From Tretioscincus oriximinensis (Eukaryota > Chordata > Lepidosauria > Squamata > Gymnophthalmidae), in NCBI GenBank assembly GCA_022410635.1, contig JAJVDF010000018.1:3479814-3543813 (forward strand): a stretch of 64,000 nucleotides of DNA, read 5' to 3'. A program made the translations under genes and the position numbers. The notes beneath the pieces were generated by a model that did no database searches, was not told the DNA's origin, and saw only the letters and a program-made list of their open reading frames with translations. Shown piece after piece: positions 35,205 to 46,930 of the stretch (position 1 is its first letter; every line of letters begins with the position of its first letter).

Positions 35205-36116
35205 CTGTTAATATTCTGCTGCTGAAGTAAAGTGAGTTTCAGTTTACCTTGTGCTACTTAGTTATCCTTGTGTGTGAGACAGGAAATTATTTTAGACAGT
35301 CAAACTGGACTTTTTTCAAATATTTCAGTGCATCATCAAATTTGTCTTTCTTTGTGATCTCTTCGTGCAATTTTCTTACAGCCAAATACTTGATGTTCTA
35401 TATCCATCAGCTGTTTTGATTAAGCGACATTTATTATTACATTTGGTCCTTGCTTTTACTACATTTGTATGCAGTATTTGTTCTTGTGCTTCAACTATTA
35501 GTCCCTCAGGTATGTGCGTGTGTATTTTTTCTTATCTACTGCCATACATTCTTCTTGTCCACTTACCTTATATTTAATCATGCAATAGTATGTTATGCCA
35601 TTTGTCTCATTTTGTCAGCTGCTGTTTCTTGTATGTCTCTTTAGATCCTTATAACTTTATAGGCCTTCTTTATCAACATTAATATAGTAGGTTGCTCAAG
35701 AAAATTTGAGACTTCTAAAGAAGAACTAATAAGGGGAACTTATATATATATATAAGGGGTATATATATATACCCCTGTGTTCCTTCCAAAATGGTTGAAG
35801 CAGTTCACATGGTTCTTTCTACAGATTTTATTTTTCAAAAAGGCTGTCCAAGTTAGAGCCTAACTGTATAGAAATCTTGTTTTTTCACTCCTGGAATTCA
35901 TCTCCACATTTTTTTTTGTACTGATGTGCAGTGGGAAGAAATCCTTCCCTTCTCTTCCAGTACAAAACATCAAGATCCCTATCAGGGCTCCTGCACTAAG
36001 AATCTGTGGGAAAGGAGGATGTTAACAAAGATGCCTATATTCATGTGCAAGTGTATGCACAAAACCTGAAATGAACAAGAAATAGACGAACATATATGTA
36101 TGTATGTATGTATGTA
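35205..36116. other. Gene-free stretch with an AT hairpin
   Basis: No coding signal. At about 35736-35776 the sequence contains GGGGTATATATATATACCCC, a self-complementary AT/GC hairpin next to TATATATATATAAGGGG. A short (TATG)n run lies at 36090-36115. The rest is AT-rich. Confidence 0.6.
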
Positions 36117-36314
36117 GACTACCAGTCAAAAGTTTGGACATATCTTTTTGTACAATGGATTTTCTTCTTTTTCATGATGTAGATTTTTATTGAAGACATC
36201 AAAATTATGAAGGAATATATATGGAATTAAGGAAGTAAACAAAAAAGTGCTAAAGCAGAATGTTTTATACTTTAGATTCTAAAGATTCTATATGTCCCTT
36301 CATAGTTTTGATGT
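36117..36314. mobile_element. Tc1-like DNA transposon relic
   Basis: The left part reads GACTACCAGTCAAAAGTTTG, then TGAAGACATCAAAATTATG and TAAACAAAAAAGTGCTAAA. I recognise this wording as the end of a Tc1/mariner-type element widespread in fishes and amphibians. The segment ACATCAAAATTATGAAG (36197-36213) is repeated inverted at 36298-36314 with one mismatch. The right terminus and the transposase are missing or unrecognisable, so the boundary is uncertain. Confidence 0.65.
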
Positions 36315-39300
36315 TTCGCATGAATCTAGGAATATTTCTAGAAGCACATGGGACATGCTTTTGGTGTGGAAAGAAGATTGAAGGAAAGGTTCTCCTTGCC
36401 TGACATATGAACTCACACTTAGATGTGATTTCCTGCATTGGAAACTGATTCAATTCACACGAAAACGTCTATGTACACATAAACCTAAAGCTTTAAGCCT
36501 AGCTTAGAATTTGAATTTTGGTTCTTGTACTAAATTGAAGGGGTCATACTGGCTGATGTAAAGGTAGTGATGCTGACTCAGTTCATGTCCAGGGTCTCAT
36601 TTGGTTCATTGAACCACCCCTGAACCAGATCTTGATGGATCTTCCATAACCATCAAGCAGCTCCAACGTCTATCATGTGAGAAACCTTGTGTTTTCAAAA
36701 TCTTTTCCAATACTTGTGAGGCAATTCAAAAGTAGCAAGATGCATTGGTAATAAGGAAGGAAACCATGACTTGCTAGCTTAGTGTTCCCATTCACTTCCA
36801 GCACTTCAAGTCTACGTTTTGTCTAGTATACCAATGATCACTGCATCTTTGGCATTGCTACAATATCTTTTTACAATGAGCTACAGATGTTTTTCCCCAC
36901 AAGCAATATTTCTGACAGGCAGGGAGTTGATATTGAATGCCATGTATGTGTTCTTCAATCTCACAGTACATTTTCTTTTTAACCTCACTTGCTTTTCACA
37001 TAAAAATGATTATTCACCTGGTCTCTGTGAAAGTAAGGGAAGTGATAAAAGCAAAGCTTTTGGGAAGAGCTGAGCAGTAGTTGTTAATGATTCTTGAACC
37101 AATCCCACATGAATTGGTCTTGTAGTCAGACATAAAACAATCTTATTTCTGGTTTGGTTTATATCAAAATATATTAAAAAGGGTAGATTGGTGAGGGAAG
37201 CCAAGTCGCTACAAATGGTTTGTACATCCCCAATAAACAAATGGTCTTTTTGCAAGATATGCACAAGATTGCTGCCTGCACCATCAGCCCCAAGGAATAT
37301 ATTGCGTTCATATGAACATAGAGCTGGAGAAAGCCCTGGTAAGAAAATGGCATGAAAGCACATTCCAAAGGAGATATCAATCCCCTAGATGCCATTTCGT
37401 TATAGAGTGATATAGTCGATTATGTATGGACAATACCATGGGACTCCCAGAAGCTGCCCTCACTACAAACATCAGAGCCTGCAACAGTGCTTAGAAAATT
37501 GATGTGTTTCTCCCCTAGCAGTGCAGATCAGACCCACAGACAAAGAAAGTGCCTGGCAGAACTGGGTAGTCATGACACAGAAGGCAATGATCACTCCAAT
37601 TCCAGTTTGCCTTCACTAGTGAATTTATGGAAAAGAGTTCACAATTTAATTGGTGTGGCCCTTGAATACTTGAAGGGTAAGGCTGACAAATTAGTGTGCC
37701 TTAAGCTCTTGGAAAGGATGTGTTGATAAGATGATGGAAAGACACTTCACTGATGAAAATATCTCAAGGTTATTCTAGCCCAAGAATGTCTCATAAGGGT
37801 GGGATTTTGTTCATCCTATTTGACCCATAGTGACAAAAGGCCACCATGGTTGCCCAGATAAAACTCTAGCTTCTGAGGGAAGACTGTCCTTTGCAACATA
37901 TGATTAGAACATCCTCAGTAATTCCCACATTGCGCTTCCTTTCTTTTTTCTTTCCTACTCTGCTTCTTTCTTTTTGCTTGACCTTCTTGCACAAATTCTT
38001 CTTAACTCACTTTCTTCTATAAGGAGAGCAAGTTTGACAGCCAAGAACATGCTTTGTGTTCCCAAGAACTTTCATTTTATTCAGCATCTGTTTTAGCAAA
38101 ACAGGAGGGAGTCTGGAGTCACATAGAGACTTATGTTCCACAGTCCCATTTCCTTTGCATCTAACTTGGGTTTTTGTTGTCTTTTTCTCTGTGTTCCCAT
38201 TTTCAACTCCTTCTGGAAATTAATGAGCTTTGTCTCATGAGCACCTGGCAGGGGAGCAGCTTTAACAGTATTTTTTAACTTTTAACTATATGATGGCCTC
38301 CCTTCAGAGATTCAAAGCCCCATTTGAGTTAATTGTGGCTGTCAAATTATCCTCCTCGTTAAGTGTAAAACTGCACTCTACTGACAATTGGGATTCCCCA
38401 GAGAGATAATACTGTTAGGGCAACCAACCAGGGAGTGCTTGTGTGAACAATTAAAAAGGAACAGTGGCTGATTTACTTTTCACCTCTCACCAATTCTTCC
38501 ATTTATATACTTTTGCCCAGCTTCCCTCCATATTTGCAGGGATACAAATAGGAAGCTGCATAGACTTTGTATAGTAGATGAATAAGAAGATCTGAGTGAC
38601 TTTCTTTACAGCTTATGTGTTAAATGACTTGTTAACAACACTTTGTGCTTTTATTGGGCCGTTTAATCTCAGATAAATCTTAGATAACAATAGTAAAACC
38701 ATATTACTATGTTGTTCTTTCTCTCCAGGAATACTGCTGTGCAAGTTGAATGCTTAAGCTGAAAGTTAGGATTACTGTCCCTGACTGATTCTGCTACTTC
38801 TATAAATAATAGATATTCTTAGAAACCCAGGAATATGTTCCCATTGAAGTATGAACACAGATGGTAGTTATCTCACATCATTTCCACAGTTGCCGGTAGA
38901 CAGGACCATGAACCAGTCTACAGGCCTTTCTTCTACATCCTGGTGCAGTTTAAGAGAGGCTTCATCTCTTCCTAGCATAGGATGGATTTGGCACAATAGC
39001 GTTCTTGTCTGGGATGTCAGTAGATCTCTTCTTCAAAGCCTACCAATACATTAAGTGATGGTATATCAGATCATGAATGTGTAGATAGTCCACCTTCAGG
39101 GTCAAGCACACACGGAGCCATTTGCATTGTGTTCTTTTCTATCAAATCTGTCTCAAGCACCAGGAACTGGAATAATCAGAGGAAGATTANTTTAACTTCA
39201 GTGATTATGGTACTGTTCCAACACATACTTTTAATCCACATTCAGTCCCAAAGAACTGGACAAAGTCAAGAAAACCTCACTTTTCCCAACTGATTTAGTC

Positions 39301-39794
39301 TATTCTTCAGCACTGAAGATGGCTTGAAAGTACATATCAGGACAGCACTTATAATAGATAGGAATCAGTTCTGAGTATTCCAAATGTAGAAATAAAACTT
39401 CCTTCTAAATAAAAGCTTGCTTCAACTTCAGAACAAAAACAATATTTGTTCTAGTAAAACAAGAGCACTTTGTTTTCAGCCCCAAGCAGAATTTGCTTTC
39501 TTCTGTCATCAACACAACTGATGGAGAGGTTTACTTCTCCCTTTTCTGCAGTTATGGCAATGGCTTAAGAAAAAGGAGGGAAACTAGAACCATTTCTGTT
39601 GGCCTGAGGAAACTGCTGCTCCCCCAAAAAGGGGGAATCTTGGATCAGTTGATTGTTAAGGGAAGAGAATGAGAAATTAAGGGTCTCTTTGTATTGTTTC
39701 TCACCCTTCCTTCAGTGAATAGATTGAGCTTTTCTTCCATTTGAGGACCAACCAAAACATTGTGAAATAGCAAAGTAGGAGTAGAAGGAGGAGC
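36315..39794. other. Gene-free stretch
   Basis: No gene found. Open frames at 37010-37363 (minus) and 37487-37726 (plus) are of modest length without family resemblance; the region could be a very old retroelement but I see no diagnostic motif. A repeat-poor part at 38180-38480 is listed separately as a possible regulatory element. Confidence 0.5.
38180..38480. promoter_or_regulatory. Candidate conserved noncoding element (unproven)
   Basis: A repeat-free stretch with GAAATTAATGAGC, GAGTTAATTGTGGC and GAACAATTAAAAAGG homeodomain-type cores, a GCACCTGGCAGG E-box and GCTGTCAAATTATCC (a TGTCA TALE-type half site). Site clustering of this kind is common in developmental enhancers, but it can arise by chance in AT-rich DNA. 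Confidence 0.2.
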
Positions 39795-39975
39795 AGCTTC
39801 ATAATCTTCTGTTCGCTTCACAATAGATATCCTGTGAAGTTGATGGGGCTGAGAGAGCTCAGAAGAACATGACTAGCCAAGGTCACCTAACTGNCTTTTG
39901 TGGGGGAGTGCAGAATCGAATTGAGAAACTNCCAGATAAGAGTCTGACACTCTAACCATTATACAAGACCAGTTC
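39795..39975 (-). mobile_element. tRNA-derived SINE, 5' half
   Basis: On the minus strand: CTTGTATAATGGTTAGAGTG, then TCAATTCGATTCTGCACTCC and a GACCTTGGCTAGTCATG body. This matches the SINE at 4163-4440 in head and body. The B box reads TTCGATTC with flanking mutations. The 3' third and tail are missing or decayed. Two N bases fall inside. Confidence 0.7.
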
Positions 39976-40590
39976 AATCAACTGATCAATAGAGATACTG
40001 GGGGGACTCCATTGATTGTTACTTTTTCTTCACCTATTGCCTCAGAACCCCCAGATTCCATACAGAAGTACCATTTTTAAAATGGTTATTTGATTTGTTT
40101 CTTGCATTGGATGTCTTCCTTCTTTTTATGCCAATAAAGGCTATGATGATGATGATGATGAAATGGTTATTTCTCTGTTCCAATCGACCGTAATTGCCCA
40201 ACAGAAATGGAACAGCTATACATTTTTGATAGCCAATCAACAACAAAAGTCAAAACAGTCCCAAAGGGGAAAATAAATATGGTAAATTTAGATATTTTGT
40301 ATTTGAGTATCATTAAATCATGGCTGACTCTTGGTTGTCTGTGTACATCCATCTCCATGGTCATGGATCAAACCAACAGTATTTTGCTTTCCAAGTTACT
40401 TGTATTATTACTGGGCTATATTTAGGTTTATAGAAATACAAAAAAACAGTGAAAGGATTGTAAAACCCTAGGCATCCTTCCTGTTCATTGCAACTGTAAC
40501 TGTGCAATTGGAGGAAAGGATGCAATGTAACAAGATGGGCAGTGGTGGAGCCCCAAGCCTCATTCATTGGTGGCCACTATATTTTAAAGC

Positions 40591-40725
40591 TTGTGTTGCT
40601 ATTAATTGATATCTCCCCCTCCCCCCACCCACCCCAAATGCATGTTAAATGGAAAGCGTGTGTTGCTATTAATTGAAATCTCCCCCTCCCCCCACCCACC
40701 CCAAATGCATGTTAAATGGAATGCC
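40591..40725 (+). repeat. 67-bp tandem duplication, 2 units
   Basis: GTGTTGCTATTAATTG begins at 40593 and again at 40660. Each copy is followed by ATCTCCCCCTCCCCCCACCC and CAAATGCATGTTAAATGGAA. Only a few bases differ, so the duplication is recent. No coding meaning is seen. Confidence 0.95.
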
Positions 40726-41423
40726 TTCCATTTACGACTTCTTTGACTAACTTGCATTGCAAATGATTTCTGACTATGACAAATATTTTTACTGTTGAGG
40801 GAAGAACAGTTAACACAAATTATCATAACAGCAGAGCTTAGTGGGCTATTTGCTTGAGAAAGCATTATTTCCCTTGAGGCTGAGAAATTAGCTAAGATTG
40901 CATGTCACTTCTGGTACTCATATACACATTCACATACAGTCCTTAAGACTTTAATCTACCCTTTTTAGATACATTTTAAAGAGATTTCTAGTGACTCTGA
41001 GGGTGCTTGGACAGATTCTGATTCTTGTGAAGATGAAAGGAGAAAGATTCAGCACATTCAGGAATGGATTTCTTTAGAGGGATGGTCAGGTACAACAGCC
41101 AATTCATGGAGCATCTTACCAGGTATGCTGGAATAACTGGCCATGTTCAGATTGTTCATGCGCTGTAAATGAGTATACCAAGCCCAGTGGTGTTTCTCTG
41201 GCACCAGCAAGCAGCACTATAAGCATGCAGCTTCTGTGATTCTAATTTTTAAAAGCTTCAGCAGCTAACATGAGGATTATAAACTTTCATTCCTGGCATC
41301 TAAATCTGGGCCAGAGTGTCTACTGTGCAGCCAGTCATACGCAAGGTTATGTAAAACAGACCACTGCAGTGTGAAACAGCCAGTGCTGTGAAGAAATGGC
41401 TAAAAGTCACAAAGAGTTAGTTT

Positions 41424-41425
41424 GT

Positions 41426-41470
<45 letters not shown>

Positions 41471-41546
41471 CAGTCAGTCAGTCAGTCAGTCAGTCAGTCA
41501 GTCAGTCAGTCAGTCAGTCAGTCAGTCAGTCAGTTAATTAGTTAGT
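41424..41546 (+). repeat. Compound tetranucleotide microsatellite (TTAG)n(TCAG)n
   Basis: About eleven TTAG units run into about sixteen TCAG units and end with two degenerate TTAG units. The two motifs differ by one base, which suggests a point change that spread through part of the array by slippage. Confidence 0.95.
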
Positions 41547-42721
41547 GTGATTTAAAAACCTGTTATATTTCCCTTGGACTGATTTTTTTCATACTCGTGA
41601 CCACAGTCTAAAACACTAATTGATTCACTGCTCATATATAAAAACTCATGGGCAAGATAAACAAGGAAATATCCAGCCAGTCAACATGAAGATGGTGAAA
41701 TAGCACCCTTGCAAGAAAAAAGGTGAAGGGACAGCAGTAAGGGTAGCCACTTGGCGTGCTCCTTGGTACATAACAACTCCCCGAAATTGCCATCTTCACC
41801 AGAGACTGTGCATAGCCTGCTGCTCCCCCGGACAAGTGACAGTGGTTTGTGGATGTTGGTCTGAATTGCTGCACCATTGTCAAGGAGGGCACCATGTGGT
41901 CATTTTCTCCTCACCTTGTTCCTTCAGAGGGGAAGTGGGGAGAGAAGAGAGAGCCTATTTTATTAAACAGGCATTTCTACTAAAAAAAAGTTTTTACTGA
42001 TGCAAGGAAATCAGTTTTTCTGCAATTTCCTTTTCACGTGTTAGCCCATCTTTGGTTTCCTCATCCAGGTTTCTGCTTTGAATGTGTTTGAACCTAATGC
42101 TCAATCCATTCACAGTGCTTTGATAGGAATTGCCGCCACCAAGGAGTAATTTTTCTGTATTTCTTAGGCGAATAGGATTGCAATCATTGGAATAAGAGTG
42201 CCAGCAAATCAAGTGGCTTCAGTTTGGTCCTTTTTCATAAAATATATGGTGTTATTTCAACCTAGACCTGTGGCTCTCAAAAATATGAGTGCCTTTCTGC
42301 TTAACTCCAGAGTAATTCATAGTATTTGGGGAACGAAGTAATTTTTTCTTGGATATAGAAAAGCAGCGTAGTTTTTGAAGTATCTGCACATTATACAAAA
42401 TGATAATACGCTTTTCTGAAAAAAATTCGACTGAGTGCAATAGAATGTCCTTTGAAAAACCACATAAAAAGTTGAAATATAACTTAAACTTCTCTATCTT
42501 GTTATGTATCCATCTCTCTGTTTCTTTTTCCATCTGCTGCTCTAGAGATATGTAAGAATGAAATCTGCACGTAGATGAGGAACCATTTAGTCAACCAATT
42601 TGTTGCTCATATTCACAATTAAATATGTTAATAAAGAAAAGTACTTTTTTTATTTGAAGAAAAAAAATCAGTTAAAGAATAAAATCACTGTAAACACAAA
42701 TTGTTCAGTTGAATGGTTTAT

Positions 42722-42927
42722 GGTCTGATTTGCATTTACCTGATTTAATCATTTTAATGGAACTGGATTAGTTTGATCTATCTTCTTAGGCCCTTTTTGT
42801 TACAGACTCAGTAATCTGCTTTAGAACTTAAGATGGAATACTAAGTTTGTGCAAAGTGAGCTTAAGACAAATCAAGCTAATCTATTTCTACTAAAGTGAA
42901 TTAAATCAGGTAAATGCAAATCAAACC
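42722..42927. mobile_element. 206-bp fold-back (long palindrome), probable MITE
   Basis: The arm at 42727-42749 and its inverted partner at 42900-42922 match at 23 of 23 bases (key core GCATTTACCTGATTTAAT). Pairing continues inward with mismatches: GGATTAGTTTGATC against GATTAGCTTGATTTG in reverse complement. The only unpaired part is a short middle near 42810-42840. There is no open frame. A non-autonomous transposon is the likeliest origin; I found no clear target duplication. Confidence 0.7.
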
Positions 42928-44304
42928 TCGTTCCATCGGCAGGNGATAGATTCAGTTTGATAGAATTCTAGACATACAACCCTTCAAATTCTGCACATCT
43001 CTATTCTTGTACCTGTGTCAACTCTTGCCTTGTTTTACATTTGCCTTATAAATACTGGAAGTAAACAAAAAATGAATTTAGTCTTAAATATTCTTCAGGT
43101 TGCATCACTGCCTGCATAACTCTGTGAAATGCTTATTTCTTCATATGAGCATATTTCTATCTGCTTTGTTATTTTTTTGCATTTCTTTTTAATTGAGTTG
43201 TGGTATTACCTTGTTTAGGGGCAAGTCAATTTCAGACTACTGAATAAAAGTTTCATTACTACTTAGGTTTGCAAAAATGATTTGATTCTAGAAGATGATG
43301 AATTTTGAGAGAGGCAAAATGTCAGGCACAGCGGGGACATTGTTAAGATTCAGTATGGCTGGATGGTGGTGCACAAACTCTGGGATAATTGTGTTGCCAG
43401 TCCCTAGTTATCAAGAACTAAGCAAGAGGACACAGCGGTCAATTGCTTTGCTATTTAATATGGCAGCTTTATGTTTCCAAGGTGTAATTGTATATTAAAA
43501 GCAAATTGGCCCCCCTGATGTGGTTAAATAATGGGATTTTGTTGCTGGGCTGCACTTCTCAGTTACAGCATGAGCAGTAGTCCCTCCCTGCACTGCCCTT
43601 TTTAGGCTGAGCATTCGCTCATCCCCTCTCATTCCATACAGATGTAAAGTTGTTCCTTTCACCAAGGGTCAGCACTGTCAGTGCAGGAGGGTCTTTAGGA
43701 GAGAGACACATTCAAGTTACTTTTCTAATTCTTCAAATAAGCCTAGTTCACTGCTGCCTATGGGTGCCTCAAAGTAGCAAGAGGAAATGCTGTAATCTTG
43801 TTTGGATCCTGCAATATCCCTCTCTGTCCCTGGGAAATGGCAGGAGACAATATTGTTTCCTCACATCATGATCAGTGTTCTCGTAGAAAGCTTTATATAT
43901 GTGGGATTAACCCACTTACCTTTTGCTTCTCTTTATACACACTTTCTACATATGGGTATTTTTGAAATAGTGGTGAGACTGTGAGGAAAAATCAAGCAAG
44001 GCAAGCTTCTCATCATGGCTGACAATCTAGATTTACTGTCATGTTAGGGAATATATTTAGACCAGTGGATTTGTGTGGCAATTCCAGAATCTCCCCCTGT
44101 ATGTGCAGCACTCTAAGCACAGAAAATAAAGTGGCCGTGAACAAGCTAAAGATGGCGTAGAGAGGTGAAATGAAAGTTGGAGGAAAAGAGAAAGAGATTG
44201 TCTCAAGGAAAGAAAAAGGAAACGAACTCCTCCGTAGTCTTTTCTGCACTGGATCTTAAATCTGTAGTATCTCTTGGATTAGGGACCTGCCACAGTCTGT
44301 AATG
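42928..44304. other. Gene-free stretch
   Basis: No coding exon or known repeat was recognised. The segment 43480-43640, with GCACTTCTCAGTTACAGCATG and GGCTGAGCATTCGCTCATC, is repeat-free and of moderate GC, and could be conserved noncoding DNA; this is a weak impression. Confidence 0.45.
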
Positions 44305-44615
44305 GCAGGCNTGACTGTTGCAGTGGCTAAGAGCCAGTCTTTCAACTGAGAGATCCGGTTTCAAGGCCCTGTGGCAGATGTAGAGAGGGATGAGTGCCCT
44401 CTAGCCAACAGCTATTTGAAAGATATTTCAATAAGATAAATGAGTACCACCANTAAAATGGGAGANAGAAAAGATGTAAGCCTTTGGATGAAAATTAACC
44501 TTGTAAACCGCTCTGAGTCCCTGTGGGTGAGAAGGGCAGGGCATAAAAACCAGATTCCTCTTCCTCCTCCTCCTCTTTCTTTTTCTTTTTTTTTCTTCTT
44601 CTTCTTCATGTGTGG
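44305..44615 (+). mobile_element. tRNA-related SINE with CTT/CTC tail, near full length
   Basis: The 5' part has GTGGCTAAGAGCCAGTC and the B-box-like GGTTTCAAGGCCC. The body has GATGTAGAGAGGGATGAGTG, GATAAATGAGTACCACC, GTAAGCCTTTGGATGAAAA and GTAAACCGCTCTGAGTCCC. It ends in CATAAAAACCAGATTCCTC and a pyrimidine tail of CTT and CTC units. It defines the same family as the copies at 21840-22102 and 54880-55170. Three N bases fall inside. Confidence 0.8.
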
Positions 44616-46404
44616 CAGGTCTCTCTATTCTTATATAACTTACAGAATAATGCCCATTGCAGAACGGTCCAGTGTTGATTTTCTGCAGGAGTGAGGGATG
44701 TGGCATGTGACATTCCATTTGATTGCATAAATAATTTATTTTAAAAACAGTTATCTTTTTACTCCCATCTGAACTTGTATTCAGCCTGAAAGTGGTAAAG
44801 TAAGTAGGAAAGGAAAGTGACATAGTTAAAATGTAGATTGTTTCTACCATTTCTGTAAGATTGACAGAATGAAAGGAAGCAACATTTATTACTGCTGCAA
44901 CATTAAAACAAGCGTTGCTTTTTGTTAAAAGACCATTTCTGTACTTACCAGCCCTAGCTCATATTGTGGAACTGTCTTGTTCAAGATAGGCAACCCATTC
45001 CCAGCTGAAGTGAAATATTCCTGATATGGGATAAAACTGTCTGCCTTGGGAGAACCTGTTTTGCACAAACTCTGCACGGGGTTTTACAGTTTGGGAGGCA
45101 GTAGATGTATGTTCTGAACATTGCAGATTTTCTTACTACATAACAAGCTTGCATATTTAATGGNTATAAAAGAAAGGATTTTTCATCAGGCGGAATTTGT
45201 AATGTTTGCAGTACCTGAGGGGGATTATTTTTCACACCTATATAAGGTTCAAAGTTTTATCCCTGTTTTTATNTGATAAACCACATTCTCACCTTGGCTA
45301 CACTCTATTCTGTGCTGTGTGGATGGAGCATACCTGGGAAGTTGGCATTCAATTATTAAAGAGAGGCCATTCTGCACAAGTTTCAAGTGTAGGAAGAACT
45401 AAAGTTGTGGTTCATGCTGGCATTGAGGCAATGGCAATGGAAGTTTCAATTCTCGTTTTATTAACTGTATACTATCTATAGGCTTAGATGTCAGCAAGTC
45501 TATTCCAAGAGTTGGACTAATCTATAGCATAGAGCAGAAACTTGGGTAATTACCTCTGCCCAGTAAAGACCCAAGGAGGAGGCAATCAAGCAAAACGATT
45601 ATATTTCCGCAGAGAACAGAAAAAGAAGGAAAAACACATGCTAACAATGAATATCTTCTTGTCAAATTTCTTAGCAATGAAACATTTTCAAAATCACTAT
45701 AACCAAGGGACTAATACGTTGCTGTTGCAATATAATTCATCCTTTACAGGTTGCTTTAATAGCGCAGTCACAGAGAAGCCATACAGAGTGGGTGAGAACG
45801 ACATAAGAAGCTTCATTGCTCTGTTTCAAGTATAACAGTACAGCAGAGAGTGAGAAGTGGGAATAGATTAATGTGAGGAAAAGCTATGAAGGAAAACTTG
45901 TTGCTCCATGTAAGAAACACCATCTCTCAGTATATTACCTGTACAATAGGCACATAGGTTGAAAACTGCTCTAAAGCTCAATATTTCAGTCTAAAGCATG
46001 TTAATGTTACCCAGTCGAAATTGGAGCTTCTAACAGAGGAACCAAAACTCTTCTAGATTGAGAGCTTCTATGTGAGAGACAGTCTTTAGTTGTTGAGCTT
46101 CATGTAAGATCTATCATGGTATGACGTATACTTGGGAAGGCCCCANCCTAGGCTTTCCTGAAGAGATCTTGAAAAAGAAACCCAGCTGAATCAATGTCAG
46201 AATGGACTTCAGCTACTCTGAAATAGTTCTGCCCCCATTCTTTGATCTCCATGGCTGTACTGCTGCTGTGAGATGAATCATGCCTCTTCAGGTAGATGCC
46301 AGCAGTCTTGGAGACAGCTGGGGAAGCTGCCATATCAATGTTCTTATCCATTATTCAACTCAACAGGGCATGTCTCCTCATGGGCAGATGTCTTGAATCT
46401 ATAT
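44616..46404. other. Gene-free stretch
   Basis: No identified element between the SINE at 44305-44615 and the SINE fragment at 46405-46505. The short open frames are isolated, without splice context or family resemblance. Confidence 0.5.
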
Positions 46405-46505
46405 ATTATTTAGAAGAAGAAAAAGAAGAAACTGGTTTTTATACCTTTTATACCCTTCTCACCCAAAGGGACTCAGAGCAGCTTACAAGGTTATTTGTTG
46501 CCCGA
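46405..46505 (-). mobile_element. SINE 3' half, abutting the CR1 3' end
   Basis: On the minus strand it reads AAGTCTTCGGGCAACAAATA, then CTTGTAAGCTGCTCTGAGTC, GTATAAAAACCAGTTTC and a TTCTTCTTT tail. This is the 3' half of the CTT-tailed SINE family. Its upstream side is cut exactly where the CR1 3' octamer begins, so the CR1 probably inserted into the SINE. I could not find the missing 5' half on the far side of the CR1. Confidence 0.75.
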
Positions 46506-46930
46506 AGACTTAGAACATAAGAACATAAGAACATAAGAAGAGCCATACTGGATCAGGCCACAGCCCATCAAGTCCACAGAGGCCCACCAGATGCACCTGG
46601 GCAGTCCGAACAGAGGAAAGCAAAACATGCACCTTTTCATGACTCCCTGCAAATGGTATTTCAGGAGTCCTGCCTGTTACTCCATCCCNGAGGCAACATC
46701 TAGACATCCATCCTAGTATCCATTTATACCCTTGGTGTCCATAAAACTNTCTAGTTCTGTCTTGAAACTATCCAAGCTGTTAGCTACCACTACTTCTTCA
46801 GGAAGTAAATTCTACAGGCCGATGACCCTCTGGGTGAAAAAATACTTTCCTTTGTCTGTTCTCACTTTTCTACCCAACAGTTTCAAGGAGTGCCCTCTGG
46901 TCCTTGTGTTGTGTGATAGAGAAAACATTT

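Larger units (their letters stand above)
39976..42721. other. Gene-free stretch with simple repeats
   Basis: It holds a short ATG run at 40143-40160, the 67-bp duplication at 40591-40725 and the TTAG/TCAG tetranucleotide array at 41424-41546. I see no gene or conserved protein motif in the remaining sequence. Confidence 0.6.

Noticed and set aside
37010..37726. Possible old retroelement or gene from two moderate open frames
   Set aside because: No motif, splice signal or shared repeat could be identified, so no call is made.
41424..41546. CRISPR-like regular repeats
   Set aside because: The unit is four bases with no spacers; it is a microsatellite in vertebrate DNA.
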